This document shows positions 34,011-43,160 of a stretch of 64,000 bases of DNA, piece by piece. Numbering within the stretch: position 1 is the first letter of the stretch; every line of letters starts with the position of its first letter. The translations under genes and the position numbers were made by a program. Under the pieces are notes generated by a model. It did not search any database. It was not told where the DNA came from and worked only from the letters and a program-made list of their open reading frames with translations. Origin of the DNA: Sphingobacteriia bacterium RIFOXYC2_FULL_35_18 (GTDB lineage: Bacteria > Bacteroidota > Bacteroidia > Chitinophagales > Chitinophagaceae); the NCBI GenBank assembly GCA_001829005.1, contig MIAG01000002.1:111192-175191 (forward strand), in the 5' to 3' direction.

Positions 34011-35444
34011 CTATAGGTAACCTAAAATTTTCAACATGCTTTGTGCTGTTTGTTCCTTAGCATAAACCCAATCAATCATTTTGCCATTTTTATCTATTTC
34101 TACAATGACATGTTTAGGTGAAGGAATTAAACAATGTTTAATTCCACCATATCCACTTATCTGATCTTGATACGCACCTGTATGGAAAAATCCTACGTAT
34201 AGAGGCTCTTTATTTGATTCAGCCTCTTTTTTATCTACAGTTGTAAGCTTTGGCAAAAACACTTCATTAATATGCTCTTCAGAATCGTAGTAATCATGAC
34301 TATCACAAGTAATGCCCCCTAAAACTACCCGTTGGTATTCATTGTCCCATTTATTAACCGGAAGCATCAAAAACTTTTCTCCAATACCCCAGGTATCTGG
34401 CAATGTAGTAATGAAAGAAGAATCAATCATATACCAACACTCACGATCATTCTGAATCTTTTCACCAATTACACTATATATATGAGCCATGCTCTCTCCT
34501 ACTGTAAAGCTTCCAAATTCAGTATAGATATTAGGCATTGGAACTTTCGCTTTTTTACAAGCCTTCTTTATATTTCCAACTATCTCATTAATCATGAATT
34601 GATAATCATACTCAAAACCTAATGAGTGTTTAATGGGGAATCCGCCTCCTATATTGATTGAATCTAACTCAGGACAGATTTTTTTTAATTGGCAATAAAG
34701 GTTGATGATTTTATTTAACTCACTCCAATAATAAATATCATCTTTAATTCCCTTATTTAAGAAGATATGCAACATTTTTAATTGAAACTTATCTTCATAT
34801 CCTTCAATTTCATCTACATAAAACTCTAGAATATCTTTTGCACGTATGCCTAGTCTTGAAGTGTAGAATGGAAAATTGGGTTCTTCTTCCGCGGCTACTC
34901 TAATCCCAACAGAAAATGGTGTTGCAGATCTTACGCTTCTTTTATATGCTTGTAATTCTTCTTTATTATCTAGAATTGGGACTACATTCTTAAAGCCTGA
35001 ATTGATCAGCTTAGCAATTCTTGATGTGTATTGTTTTTGCTTATACCCATTGCAAATGATAAAAGTATCTTTATTAATTTTTCTTCGTTGATACAATCTA
35101 TTTACAATTTCAATATCGTAAGCGTATGAAGTTTCTAAATGGATATTATGCTTCAATGCCTCTTCCACTATAAATGAAAAATGGGAACTCTTTGTACAAT
35201 AACAATAGAAATACTCCCCTTCATATTTATGCTTTTTGAATGCATTGGCGAACATATTTTTCGCCTTATTAATTTGCATTCCAATTTTTGGCAGATACGT
35301 CAACTTCAATGGAGTTCCGTGTTTGTCTATCAATTTTTTGATATCAACACCATTGAATTCTAAGTATCCTTCGTCGCTTACATCAAAACCTTCTTGTGGA
35401 AAGTGGAAAGTCTGGTTCACCAGAGAGGTGTAGGTATTATTCAT
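34011..35444 (-). CDS. speA: Biosynthetic arginine decarboxylase (PLP, group IV fold)
   Basis: A 477-residue fold-type III PLP decarboxylase. The PLP Lys lies in FYCYCTKSSHF (about 77-87), the phosphate loop is NIGGGFP (about 262-268), and the C-terminal domain has the substrate Cys/Asp region GITCDSHDYY. It belongs to the shorter alanine-racemase-like arginine decarboxylases found in Bacteroidota. Together with the agmatine deiminase and N-carbamoylputrescine amidase at 23321-25256 it would complete arginine to putrescine. Diaminopimelate or carboxynorspermidine decarboxylase are alternatives of the same fold. Confidence 0.86.
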   Translation of the reverse strand: MNNTYTSLVNQTFHFPQEGFDVSDEGYLEFNGVDIKKLIDKHGTPLKLTYLPKIGMQINKAKNMFANAFKKHKYEGEYFYCYCTKSSHFSFIVEEALKHNIHLETSYAYDIEIVNRLYQRRKINKDTFIICNGYKQKQYTSRIAKLINSGFKNVVPILDNKEELQAYKRSVRSATPFSVGIRVAAEEEPNFPFYTSRLGIRAKDILEFYVDEIEGYEDKFQLKMLHIFLNKGIKDDIYYWSELNKIINLYCQLKKICPELDSINIGGGFPIKHSLGFEYDYQFMINEIVGNIKKACKKAKVPMPNIYTEFGSFTVGESMAHIYSVIGEKIQNDRECWYMIDSSFITTLPDTWGIGEKFLMLPVNKWDNEYQRVVLGGITCDSHDYYDSEEHINEVFLPKLTTVDKKEAESNKEPLYVGFFHTGAYQDQISGYGGIKHCLIPSPKHVIVEIDKNGKMIDWVYAKEQTAQSMLKILGYL

Positions 35445-35502
35445 CAGGGAAGTTTCCTTTTAAAATTAGGATGTAAAAATAACCCTTGTAATGGATTATG
35501 AA

Positions 35503-35537
35503 AATAAAAAAAGCCGGATGCTAGTTGCAGCCGGCTT
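35503..35537 (-). terminator. Terminator after rplT
   Basis: On the minus strand AAGCCGG pairs with CCGGCTT, with an inner TGC/GCA pairing in the loop, followed by seven T residues. It ends the thrS-infC-rpmI-rplT unit. Confidence 0.86.
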
Positions 35538-35559
35538 AATATGTTGTAAAAGAGTCAAT

Positions 35560-35904
35560 TTACTTAACAGAAACAACCAAAGCTTTAAAAGAAGCTGGTT
35601 CGTTCATTGCTAAATCGGCCAATACTTTACGGTTCAAGTCGATGCCTTTAACGCTTAACTTATTGATAAATTGGCTGTAAGTCATACCTTCTTCTCTTAC
35701 TGCTGCGTTAATACGAGCAATCCAAAGTTGGCGATATTCACGCTTCTTTAATTTGCGACCTACATAGCTATAAGTAAGACCTTTTTCTACAATATTTTTG
35801 GCAACTGTATAAACGTTTTTACGTTTACCATAGTAACCTTTGGCTTGATCAAGAATTTTCTTTCTCCTTGCTCTAGATGCAACTGCATTTTTTGAACGTG
35901 GCAT
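35560..35904 (-). CDS. rplT: 50S ribosomal protein L20
   Basis: A 114-residue L20 beginning [26 protein letters not shown]. The conserved [25 protein letters not shown] core is intact. L20 binds 23S rRNA early in assembly and, in other phyla, represses its own operon. It follows rpmI by 61 bases. Confidence 0.97.
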   Translation of the reverse strand: MPRSKNAVASRARRKKILDQAKGYYGKRKNVYTVAKNIVEKGLTYSYVGRKLKKREYRQLWIARINAAVREEGMTYSQFINKLSVKGIDLNRKVLADLAMNEPASFKALVVSVK

Positions 35905-35965
35905 AGTAAATGTTTTGAAGTTAGCGGAGCTAACGGTTAATAATCTGTTTTTTTAAGCGGGCTAA

Positions 35966-36166
35966 TTAGCCTTTCAAGCGTAATAAACGTAAAACGAAAT
36001 CCTTATTGGTAGAACCAACAATACCTTTTTGTCTTAAAGCACGCTTGCGCTTTTTAGATTTTTTGGTTAGGATGTGACGCTTGAACGCTTTTTGGAAACT
36101 GATTTCTCCGGTACCGGTCACTTTAAAACGCTTCTTAGCGCTGGAGTTTGTTTTAACTTTTGGCAT
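35966..36166 (-). CDS. rpmI: 50S ribosomal protein L35
   Basis: A 66-residue basic protein starting [20 protein letters not shown], as L35 does, with a [14 protein letters not shown] stretch. A leader with its own promoter and two competing hairpins lies in the 121-base gap to infC. Confidence 0.97.
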   Translation of the reverse strand: MPKVKTNSSAKKRFKVTGTGEISFQKAFKRHILTKKSKKRKRALRQKGIVGSTNKDFVLRLLRLKG

Positions 36167-36187
36167 ATAATAATCTAATAAAGATTA

Positions 36188-36218
36188 CACCCTGCTGGCG
36201 TTCCACCACAGGGTGGAA
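36188..36218 (-). promoter_or_regulatory. Mutually exclusive hairpins in the rpmI-rplT leader
   Basis: Arm pair 1: CACCCTG (36188-36194) with CAGGGTG (36209-36215), 7 perfect pairs and a 14-base loop. Arm pair 2: TTCCACC (36201-36207) with GGTGGAA (36212-36218), 7 perfect pairs and a 4-base loop. They share bases 36212-36215, so only one can form. This is the architecture of a switching leader, plausibly controlled by L20. Confidence 0.55.
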
Positions 36219-36252
36219 ACTTGTTTTGGCCTTACGGGAAAATTTTGGATTG

Positions 36253-36283
36253 CAAAAGTACATATTTGGAACGAAATGTCCAA
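36253..36283 (-). promoter_or_regulatory. Internal promoter for rpmI-rplT
   Basis: On the minus strand TTG (36283-36281), a 20-base spacer and TACTTTTG (36260-36253). The predicted start is near 36247, giving a leader of about 80 bases that contains the competing hairpins. Confidence 0.55.
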
Positions 36284-36287
36284 TTAT

Positions 36288-36854
36288 TTACTTCTTTTTA
36301 CCTGTTTTTGGGGTAAAAATGGCAAACATTCGCTTACCCTCTAACTTGGGCATACTTTCTAATGTGCCTGCTTCAGCCAATCTTTCAGCAAATTTCAAGA
36401 GCAATAATTGCCCTCTATCTTGGAACATGATGGCTCTTCCTTTGAATTGTACATATGCTTTGACCTTATTTCCATCTTTCAAAAAGCCTTCTGCATGTTT
36501 TGCTTTGAAGTTGAAGTCATGGTCATCTGTACTTGGCGTAAATCTAATTTCTTTGATTTCACTTTGCTTGGAGTTGGCTTTCATTTCCTTCTCCTTCTTT
36601 TTCTTCTCGTATAAGAACTTCTTGTAATCTATTATCTTACAAACAGGAGGATCTGCTGTTGGAGAAATTTCCACCAGGTCCAATTCTTGTTCCTGTGCAA
36701 TTTTAAGCGCTTCTTGCGTAGAATAAATTCCAACTGTTACATTGTCTCCTACTAATCGTATCTGTAGTGCGCGGATTCTTTCGTTGATACGATGCTCAGG
36801 CTCGGGTTGCCTGTTGAACCTGGGATTGAATCTTCCTCTTGGTGCTAATGCCAT
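36288..36854 (-). CDS. infC: Translation initiation factor IF-3
   Basis: A 188-residue IF-3: an N-terminal Arg-rich extension (about 1-20), the N domain (HRINERIRALQIRLVGDNVTVGIYST), a lysine-rich linker (YEKKKKEKEMKANSKQ) and the C domain (EIRFTPSTDDHDFNFKAKHAEGFL). It starts with ATG rather than the AUU used in E. coli for autocontrol. It follows thrS by 49 bases in the classic thrS-infC-rpmI-rplT order. Confidence 0.96.
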   Translation of the reverse strand: MALAPRGRFNPRFNRQPEPEHRINERIRALQIRLVGDNVTVGIYSTQEALKIAQEQELDLVEISPTADPPVCKIIDYKKFLYEKKKKEKEMKANSKQSEIKEIRFTPSTDDHDFNFKAKHAEGFLKDGNKVKAYVQFKGRAIMFQDRGQLLLLKFAERLAEAGTLESMPKLEGKRMFAIFTPKTGKKK

Positions 36855-36903
36855 TAAAACTTGTTTGGTTTAAAATTTTGATAAAGATATACCATATTCC
36901 TTA

Positions 36904-38841
36904 CTAATCGCCGGATTTACGTTCTAGGATTTCTTCTTTAATACTTTCGATAAATGAATTCAATGCAACTGTACCTATATCTCCCTTTCCTTGTCTGCGA
37001 ATAGCTAATTGACCTTCATTCATTTCTTTCTCTCCAATAACCAGCATGTACGGGACTTTCATCAACTCGGTATCCCTAATTTTTTTACCAATCTTTTCGC
37101 TTCTATCGTCAATTTCCACTCTTACACCCGCTTTCTTAAGTGCTTTGTACACTTCTTGCGCATAGCTCATGAATTTATCACTAATTGGTAAAATTTTAGC
37201 TTGCAATGGAGCCAACCAAACCGGGAACTTACCCGCATAATGTTCCAATAAAAATCCAATAAAACGTTCATGTGTTCCTAATGGTGCACGGTGAATAATT
37301 AAAGGGATTTCTGTTTCATTGTGCTGATTGGTATATGCCAACTCAAATTTTCTACCCGAGTTGAAATCAACCTGGTTGGTTGCCAATGTAAATTCCTTAC
37401 CAATGGCACTCCAGATTTGTACATCGATTTTTGGCCCGTAAAAAGCTGCTTCATCTTGTACTTCTACAAATGGGGTATTTGTTTCAATTAACACTTTGCG
37501 AACCATATCTTCTGTTTCCTTCCAAAGCTCAGGCTCATTCACATATTTCTGCCCCAATTTGGCGGGATCATGCAAACTTAAACGCATTACGTACTTATCT
37601 ACTCCAAAAATACCGAAGTATTTAAGGTACATATCGTTTACAGACTTAAACTCTTGAGCAAACTGTTCCCTATTGCAATAAATATGTGCATCGTTCATGT
37701 GCAAACACCTTACGCGCATTAATCCAAACAACTCACCACTTTGCTCATATCTATAACAAGTTCCATACTCTGCAATTCGGTATGGCAAATCCTTGTAACT
37801 TTTAGGCTCTGCTCCAAAAATTTTATGGTGATGCGGACAATTCATCGCTTTTAGATAGTATTTGGTTCCATCTAATTCCATTGGAGGAAACATGCTATCG
37901 GCATAATAAGGTAAATGTCCACTGGTTAAATACATGCTTTCCTTAGCAATATGTGGAGTTACAACTCGCTTGTATCCAGCAGCTTCTTCTGTTTCTTTTG
38001 CTAATTTCTCTAACTCTTCAATGATGACAGTACCATTTGGCATCCATAAAGGCAAACCAGGACCAACATCATCATCCATAGTGAAAATACTCAATTCTCT
38101 ACCCAACTTTCGATGATCTCTTTTCTTTGCTTCTTCTAACATAAGCAAATACTCATCCATCTCTTTTTGTGTAGGGAATGTTACACCATAAATTCTAGTC
38201 AACATTTTGTTTTTCTCATCACCCTTCCAATAAGCGCCAGCTATACTGGTTAACTTAATTGACTTTATAAATCCTGTATGAGGAATATGTGGTCCTCTAC
38301 ATAAATCGGTAAATTGACCTTGTGTATAAAAACTGATTTCTCCGTCAGTTAAATTAGCCAACAAGTCTAATTTATATTCATCCCCTTTTTCGGTAAAATA
38401 AGCAATGGCCTCTGCTTTTGCTTTTTGCTCTCGAATATATTGGCTATTTTTTTTAGCCAGTTCAACCATTTTTTTCTCAATAGCTACTAAATCGTCTTCA
38501 GTAATTTTTTTATCTGCCAAGTCAATATCGTAGTAAAAACCTTTCTCTAAAGCTGGCCCTACCCAAAATTTTACACCAGGAAAAATAGATTCAACAGCCT
38601 CTGCCATTAAGTGCGCAGAAGAATGCCAAAAAGTATTTTTACCTGCATCATCATCCCATGTCAAAAACTTAACCGCTGCGTCTTCCGTTATTGGCAGGCT
38701 GGCATCTACCACTTTATTATTTACACTTGCAACCAATACTTTTCTGGCCAACCCTTCGCTGATTGATTTTGCAATATCCATTGCCGACACTCCTTGTTCG
38801 TACTGGCGTATTGCTCCATCCGGAAAACTAATACTAATCAT
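36904..38841 (-). CDS. thrS: Threonine--tRNA ligase
   Basis: A 645-residue class II synthetase of full length: TGS domain (about 1-60), editing domain (about 65-225, HSSAHLMAEAV and CRGPHIP), catalytic domain (motif 2 around FGLMRVRCLHMNDAHIYC, zinc site MNCPHHH) and anticodon-binding domain (about 545-645). First gene of the operon with infC, rpmI and rplT. Confidence 0.97.
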   Translation of the reverse strand: MISISFPDGAIRQYEQGVSAMDIAKSISEGLARKVLVASVNNKVVDASLPITEDAAVKFLTWDDDAGKNTFWHSSAHLMAEAVESIFPGVKFWVGPALEKGFYYDIDLADKKITEDDLVAIEKKMVELAKKNSQYIREQKAKAEAIAYFTEKGDEYKLDLLANLTDGEISFYTQGQFTDLCRGPHIPHTGFIKSIKLTSIAGAYWKGDEKNKMLTRIYGVTFPTQKEMDEYLLMLEEAKKRDHRKLGRELSIFTMDDDVGPGLPLWMPNGTVIIEELEKLAKETEEAAGYKRVVTPHIAKESMYLTSGHLPYYADSMFPPMELDGTKYYLKAMNCPHHHKIFGAEPKSYKDLPYRIAEYGTCYRYEQSGELFGLMRVRCLHMNDAHIYCNREQFAQEFKSVNDMYLKYFGIFGVDKYVMRLSLHDPAKLGQKYVNEPELWKETEDMVRKVLIETNTPFVEVQDEAAFYGPKIDVQIWSAIGKEFTLATNQVDFNSGRKFELAYTNQHNETEIPLIIHRAPLGTHERFIGFLLEHYAGKFPVWLAPLQAKILPISDKFMSYAQEVYKALKKAGVRVEIDDRSEKIGKKIRDTELMKVPYMLVIGEKEMNEGQLAIRRQGKGDIGTVALNSFIESIKEEILERKSGD

Positions 38842-38870
38842 AATTTGTTTCGATCTTTAATTTCTAATGG

Positions 38871-38904
38871 CAAATGTAGCAAATAGGCAGCCGTATTGAA
38901 CAAA
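38871..38904 (-). promoter_or_regulatory. Promoter of the thrS operon
   Basis: On the minus strand TTTG (38904-38901), a 22-base spacer and TACATTTG (38878-38871), 29 bases before the thrS ATG. The spacer is slightly long. Confidence 0.45.
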
Positions 38905-38935
38905 ACCTTAACTGTTTTTTATCATGTGTACCTTG

Positions 38936-38943
38936 TAAATTTG
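38936..38943 (+). promoter_or_regulatory. -7 box of the secreted-protein gene, probably leaderless
   Basis: TAAATTTG ends four bases before the ATG at 38948, the same spacing as the threonine synthase and ftsK genes. No clear TTG at -33. Confidence 0.4.
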
Positions 38944-38947
38944 CAAA

Positions 38948-40105
38948 ATGAGGTTGGTTTTTACCCTGTCTGCTTTTTTAATGCTTTCCCTTTGCTCATC
39001 TGCTCAAAAAATTACGGGCATTTGGAGAGGTTATTTTAGTTCTAGTAATGGACTATATAGAGAAGGTATTCAAGAAGAAATGTACAAATATGAAATTCAA
39101 ATTGACCAGCAGCCCAATAATGGCATAAAGGGAGTCACCTATTCTTATAAGAGTACTGTATTCTACGGCAAAGCTTCTTTTCAGGGTATTTACAACGTAA
39201 AATCAAAAACAATTATTCTAAAAGAGAACAGCTTAATTGATCTTAAAATTGGAGATAAGAGCGAACCCTGTTTAATGACCTGCTATTTAGATTATTCTAA
39301 AATGGGCAAATTGGAAGTTTTACAAGGCACATTTATTTCAATTAATATAAAAGACAAGGGTGATTGTGGCAATGGAAAAATTTACTTAGAAAGAGTTCCT
39401 GATTCGGATTTTGAAAAGGAAGCTTTTTTAACAAAGAAAAATAGTTCTCCTAACAAACCACCTTATAATAAATCGGTTGCCCCATCTTTAAAATCAACTA
39501 ACCCTAAAACTGCTGAAAAGTCAACGAAGCCTACTGTATCAAAACCATCAACAAATAGTAAAGGAATTGTTATTCCAAATAAAAAACAACCCCTTGCCAC
39601 TCCTAACAAACCTAGTATACCTTTAACCAAAGAATCTTCAAAAGAACAAAGTAATGCTAATGTAGAAGAATTGCCTATTCAACCTTATATTAAACGTGAA
39701 CATGAAGAAACACAAGGGAGAGAAAAAAGAGCAACTCCTGTTCCAAAAGTATTACAAGAAAGAGAAAATAAGTTGGTTAAAACCATTGTAGTAGACGAAG
39801 AAAATATACAAGTAGATTTATTTGACAATGGAACTATTGATAATGATACCATTAGTGTGTTTCATAATAATAAGCAAATTATTAGGCATGGAAGACTGGC
39901 ATTCAATCCAATTTCATTCAAAATAAAATGCAGCCCCAACGAAAATATACATGAATTAGTAATCGTTGCTGAGAACCTTGGAGAGATACCACCCAATACT
40001 GCATTGATGGTGATTACAGCTGGTAAAAAAAGATATGAAGTATTCTTAACTTCAAATGAAAGTAGGAATGCTAAAGTAGTTATTGAGTTTATTCCAAAAA
40101 ATTAA
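38948..40105 (+). CDS. Secreted protein of unknown function with low-complexity linker
   Basis: I do not recognise this 385-residue protein. A signal peptide covers about 1-19 (ending CSSAQ). A first globular part (about 20-155, ITGIWRGYFSSSNGLYREG start) looks beta-rich. A Lys/Ser/Thr/Pro-rich disordered linker follows (about 160-260). A second beta-rich part (about 275-385) has VDEENIQVDLFDNGTIDNDTISVFHNNKQI, resembling C-terminal beta-sandwich modules seen in secreted Bacteroidota proteins. Function unknown. Its stop overlaps that of the converging TonB-dependent receptor. Confidence 0.85.
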   Translation: MRLVFTLSAFLMLSLCSSAQKITGIWRGYFSSSNGLYREGIQEEMYKYEIQIDQQPNNGIKGVTYSYKSTVFYGKASFQGIYNVKSKTIILKENSLIDLKIGDKSEPCLMTCYLDYSKMGKLEVLQGTFISINIKDKGDCGNGKIYLERVPDSDFEKEAFLTKKNSSPNKPPYNKSVAPSLKSTNPKTAEKSTKPTVSKPSTNSKGIVIPNKKQPLATPNKPSIPLTKESSKEQSNANVEELPIQPYIKREHEETQGREKRATPVPKVLQERENKLVKTIVVDEENIQVDLFDNGTIDNDTISVFHNNKQIIRHGRLAFNPISFKIKCSPNENIHELVIVAENLGEIPPNTALMVITAGKKRYEVFLTSNESRNAKVVIEFIPKN

Positions 40106-42459
40106 AATTTTAGGTTCCATGTAACCGATGGTAAAACCGGAAACAAAGAAACTTGTTTAGCCGACACATTCAAAGTTCCATTGGCAGCTGATCCTTCTTG
40201 ATCAAAATATAAAAAGTATGGATTGGCCCTGCTATAAGCATTATATAAGCTGAATACCCAATTGGTTGTGTACTTTCTTTCTTTCTTTGGCTTAGGAGTG
40301 TATGTTGCTGCAATGTCCATTCTATGATATGCGCGCATTCTATATGCATTAATACCACTATATTGTTGCGACAGTACACCTCCTATAAAATAGAACCGCT
40401 CAGGAACTGAAATAGCATTTCCAGTTCCATAAACAAATACACCTGCAATTTTCCATTTGTCATTAATAGTATAATTAGCAACAACTGAAAGGTCATGCCT
40501 TCTATCGTATCTACTTGGATATTTTTCACCTTGATTTAAATCGGGAAATTTTCGCCAGGTCCAACCCAAGGTATACCCTATCCAACCTGTTAATCTGCCT
40601 TTTACTTTATTAATAAAAAATTCTGCCCCATAACTCCAACCTCTTCCAAAAACAAATTCTTCCTCTGGATCTTTTAAGGAAGGAGTATATCCTTCTCTAT
40701 ACTCAATTTGGTTTTCCATTGTTTTGTAATACACTTCCAAGGAAGTTTCGAACATGCCATTATTAAAGTTTTTAAAGTAACCAGCTGCATACTGCCAACT
40801 TAATTGAGGCTTAACCCGAAGGGTACTTGGCACCCAAAGATCTGTAGGTAATGAAGAACCAGCATTGGTTACTAAATGTATGTATTGAAGATTCCTTGTA
40901 ATTCCTGCTTTTAATGAACTGGTTTCATCAAGCGTATAACGCAATGTTGCTCGAGGTTCTAATCCTCCATATTGTCTCACTATTTGTCCAGACCCGTAAA
41001 CCGTACTATCTAATTTATTGCCATTATTGTCTCTTGTATAATTGGTATACTGTCCTGTTTGTTGAAATAGACTATACCGCAATCCTAGATTCAGTTTGAG
41101 CTTACTATTAATTTCCCAATCATCTTGTAAATAAACTGCCCACTCTCTTGCAAATTTTTTACTGGCATTATTGGGAGTAAAAACAACACTATCTTGATTG
41201 CCACTCACAATATTTGGCAAGAATGTATGGAAAGTAAATTGAGCGCCAAATTTTAATTTATGTTCAGGACTTGCATAATAATCAAAATCTGTTTTGGCTG
41301 TTAAATCTCTTATTCCAGAAGAAAGATTGATATTAAAATCGTTCTGTGCGCCATTTAAATTAAAATGATAATCGTTGTATACTAATGTAGTATTAGAGAA
41401 TAATTTTTTATTGAATACATGATTCCACCTTACTGTAGATGTAGCATTACCCCAATCAATTAACGTTTTGAAAGATCGCGCAACATTATTAAAGTTGAAT
41501 TTATCTCTTCCAAAATAACCACTGATATACAAATGATCTTTCTCTGAAATTTGAAAGTTCATTTTAGCATTTAAGTCGTAGAAATAGTATCCTGAACCAT
41601 AAAAATCACTTGACTTGCTTATCAATGGTTTCGTAATTGCATCTATATAAGTTCTTCTAGCTGAAACAATAAATGAAGACTTTTTACTTTTGATAGGTCC
41701 TTGAATGGAGAATCTTGAAGCTATTAAACCAATACCAGCATCTATTTGTGTTTTATTATTATTACCCTCTTTCATAGCAATATCCACCACAGAAGACAAG
41801 CGTCCGCCATATTGGGCTGGCATCCCTCCTTTTATTAAACTTACATTTTTGATTGCGTCTGAATTAAACACCGAAAAGAAACCGAATAGATGTCCTGTAT
41901 TGTAAACAACTGCATCATCTAATAAAATTAAATTTTGATCTGGACCACCTCCCCTCACATAAAAGCCAGCGTTTCCTTCCCCGGCATTTCTAACACCAGG
42001 CATGAGTTGTAATGTTTTGAGAATATCTACTTCCCCCAAAAAAGCAGGCAACGCTTTTGCCGTATTTACAGATAATTCCATTTTGCCCATTTGGGCTGTC
42101 TTCACATTATTGTCCCTTCTTCTTGCACTTACGGTTACGTCTTGTAAAACACTTGCTGAGTTGGGTAATAATTGTATTAGTTGTTCGGTATTATTATTTA
42201 AATCAAGTTCAAAGTCCTTTGTTTGATACCCAATATAACTGCAGGTTAATTGGTATTTGCCTTTGTATAATGTAATGGAAAAAAAACCGAAATTATTACT
42301 CGTAACTGTTTTTCCTGTGCCCTTTACAACAATATTTGCTCCTATAAGCGTTTCTCCGGAAAGCCCATCTTTGATATATCCATTTAGGGTTACTTTTTCT
42401 TGTCCTAAACCAAATAATACTCCATGTAAAAGGATAACTAACAGATACCATTTTCTCAT
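40102..42459 (-). CDS. TonB-dependent receptor
   Basis: A 785-residue receptor. Signal peptide about 1-19; carboxypeptidase-regulatory-like domain about 23-108 (VTLNGYIKDGLSGETLIGANIVVKGTGKTV); plug domain about 115-230 (LMPGVRNAGEGNAGFYVRGGGPDQNLILLDDAVVYN, LIKGGMPAQYGGRLSSVVDIAMKEG); then a 22-strand-type barrel ending in a Phe (WNLKF). No SusD partner. A DUF3347 lipoprotein lies 41 bases upstream in the same direction, hinting at metal-related cargo. Confidence 0.93.
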   Translation of the reverse strand: MRKWYLLVILLHGVLFGLGQEKVTLNGYIKDGLSGETLIGANIVVKGTGKTVTSNNFGFFSITLYKGKYQLTCSYIGYQTKDFELDLNNNTEQLIQLLPNSASVLQDVTVSARRRDNNVKTAQMGKMELSVNTAKALPAFLGEVDILKTLQLMPGVRNAGEGNAGFYVRGGGPDQNLILLDDAVVYNTGHLFGFFSVFNSDAIKNVSLIKGGMPAQYGGRLSSVVDIAMKEGNNNKTQIDAGIGLIASRFSIQGPIKSKKSSFIVSARRTYIDAITKPLISKSSDFYGSGYYFYDLNAKMNFQISEKDHLYISGYFGRDKFNFNNVARSFKTLIDWGNATSTVRWNHVFNKKLFSNTTLVYNDYHFNLNGAQNDFNINLSSGIRDLTAKTDFDYYASPEHKLKFGAQFTFHTFLPNIVSGNQDSVVFTPNNASKKFAREWAVYLQDDWEINSKLKLNLGLRYSLFQQTGQYTNYTRDNNGNKLDSTVYGSGQIVRQYGGLEPRATLRYTLDETSSLKAGITRNLQYIHLVTNAGSSLPTDLWVPSTLRVKPQLSWQYAAGYFKNFNNGMFETSLEVYYKTMENQIEYREGYTPSLKDPEEEFVFGRGWSYGAEFFINKVKGRLTGWIGYTLGWTWRKFPDLNQGEKYPSRYDRRHDLSVVANYTINDKWKIAGVFVYGTGNAISVPERFYFIGGVLSQQYSGINAYRMRAYHRMDIAATYTPKPKKERKYTTNWVFSLYNAYSRANPYFLYFDQEGSAANGTLNVSAKQVSLFPVLPSVTWNLKF

Positions 42460-42500
42460 ACTAAGTAAACAAATGGATGATTGAATGGTTCGTTACAAAC

Positions 42501-43076
42501 CTATTTAACAAAATAGTTTAATGTGTCTTTTACTTCCCCGCATTCTAACATAGTTTTGGGTAAATATGGGTTTTGAATTTCCGCTGTATTACTTAACCAA
42601 GTCGCCCCATTATTATCCATGGCCATTGGACAATATTGATTGTAAATGATTTGACGATCGTATTGTACTGTTTGAATCAAAACCAATAATTGTTCTCCCA
42701 ACATTTGGAAAGCTTTTCGCTTTTCCTCTATATCCGTTTCCCCTTTTAATCCTATTAATTCCGCTTGAATGGATTCAATCAGTATTTGAGCTGTTTTTTG
42801 TGTACTATCCGCTTTTAACTCTTTCAATGGTATCGCTTTACTCAATTTGGCCACACTATCTGCAGCAGCATCTATGGAACTTATTTGCTCCTTAATAAAT
42901 TCATCTTTTAAATTAAAATAACTATTTAAGAAAAGACTGAATTGGCTATTGAAAACATCCGAATTGGCACTTTCCCTAGTAGTATTATATACAATTGATA
43001 CTTTTTCTTCTTTTAGTAGGTTTTCGCCGCAGGCAGCAAATAGAACCAGTAAGAGACCTAAACCGAAATTTTTCAT
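42501..43076 (-). CDS. DUF3347 lipoprotein
   Basis: A 191-residue lipoprotein: the signal ends LFAAC, with Cys16 as the lipobox cysteine. The DUF3347 helical region has the heptad-rich middle (about 45-145) and the hallmark C-terminal YCPMAMDNNGATWLSNTAEIQNPYLPKTMLECGEV, whose Cys and Met residues could bind a metal ion such as copper. DUF3347 domains often accompany metal-efflux proteins. Here the gene lies upstream of a TonB-dependent receptor. Metal binding is inferred from the motif. Confidence 0.85.
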   Translation of the reverse strand: MKNFGLGLLLVLFAACGENLLKEEKVSIVYNTTRESANSDVFNSQFSLFLNSYFNLKDEFIKEQISSIDAAADSVAKLSKAIPLKELKADSTQKTAQILIESIQAELIGLKGETDIEEKRKAFQMLGEQLLVLIQTVQYDRQIIYNQYCPMAMDNNGATWLSNTAEIQNPYLPKTMLECGEVKDTLNYFVK

Positions 43077-43131
43077 TTATGATTAATTTAAAACAAAATT
43101 AAAGCAATTTCATTTGGGAGCCCATTCCAAT

Positions 43132-43139
43132 TACCTTTG
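43132..43139 (+). promoter_or_regulatory. -7 box of the ABC-F gene
   Basis: TACCTTTG, 21 bases before the ATG at 43161. A TTTG at 43113-43116 lies only 15 bases upstream, too close for a normal -33, so only the -7 match is reliable. Confidence 0.35.
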
Positions 43140-43160
43140 CACGCAAAATAAAGACCTGCA

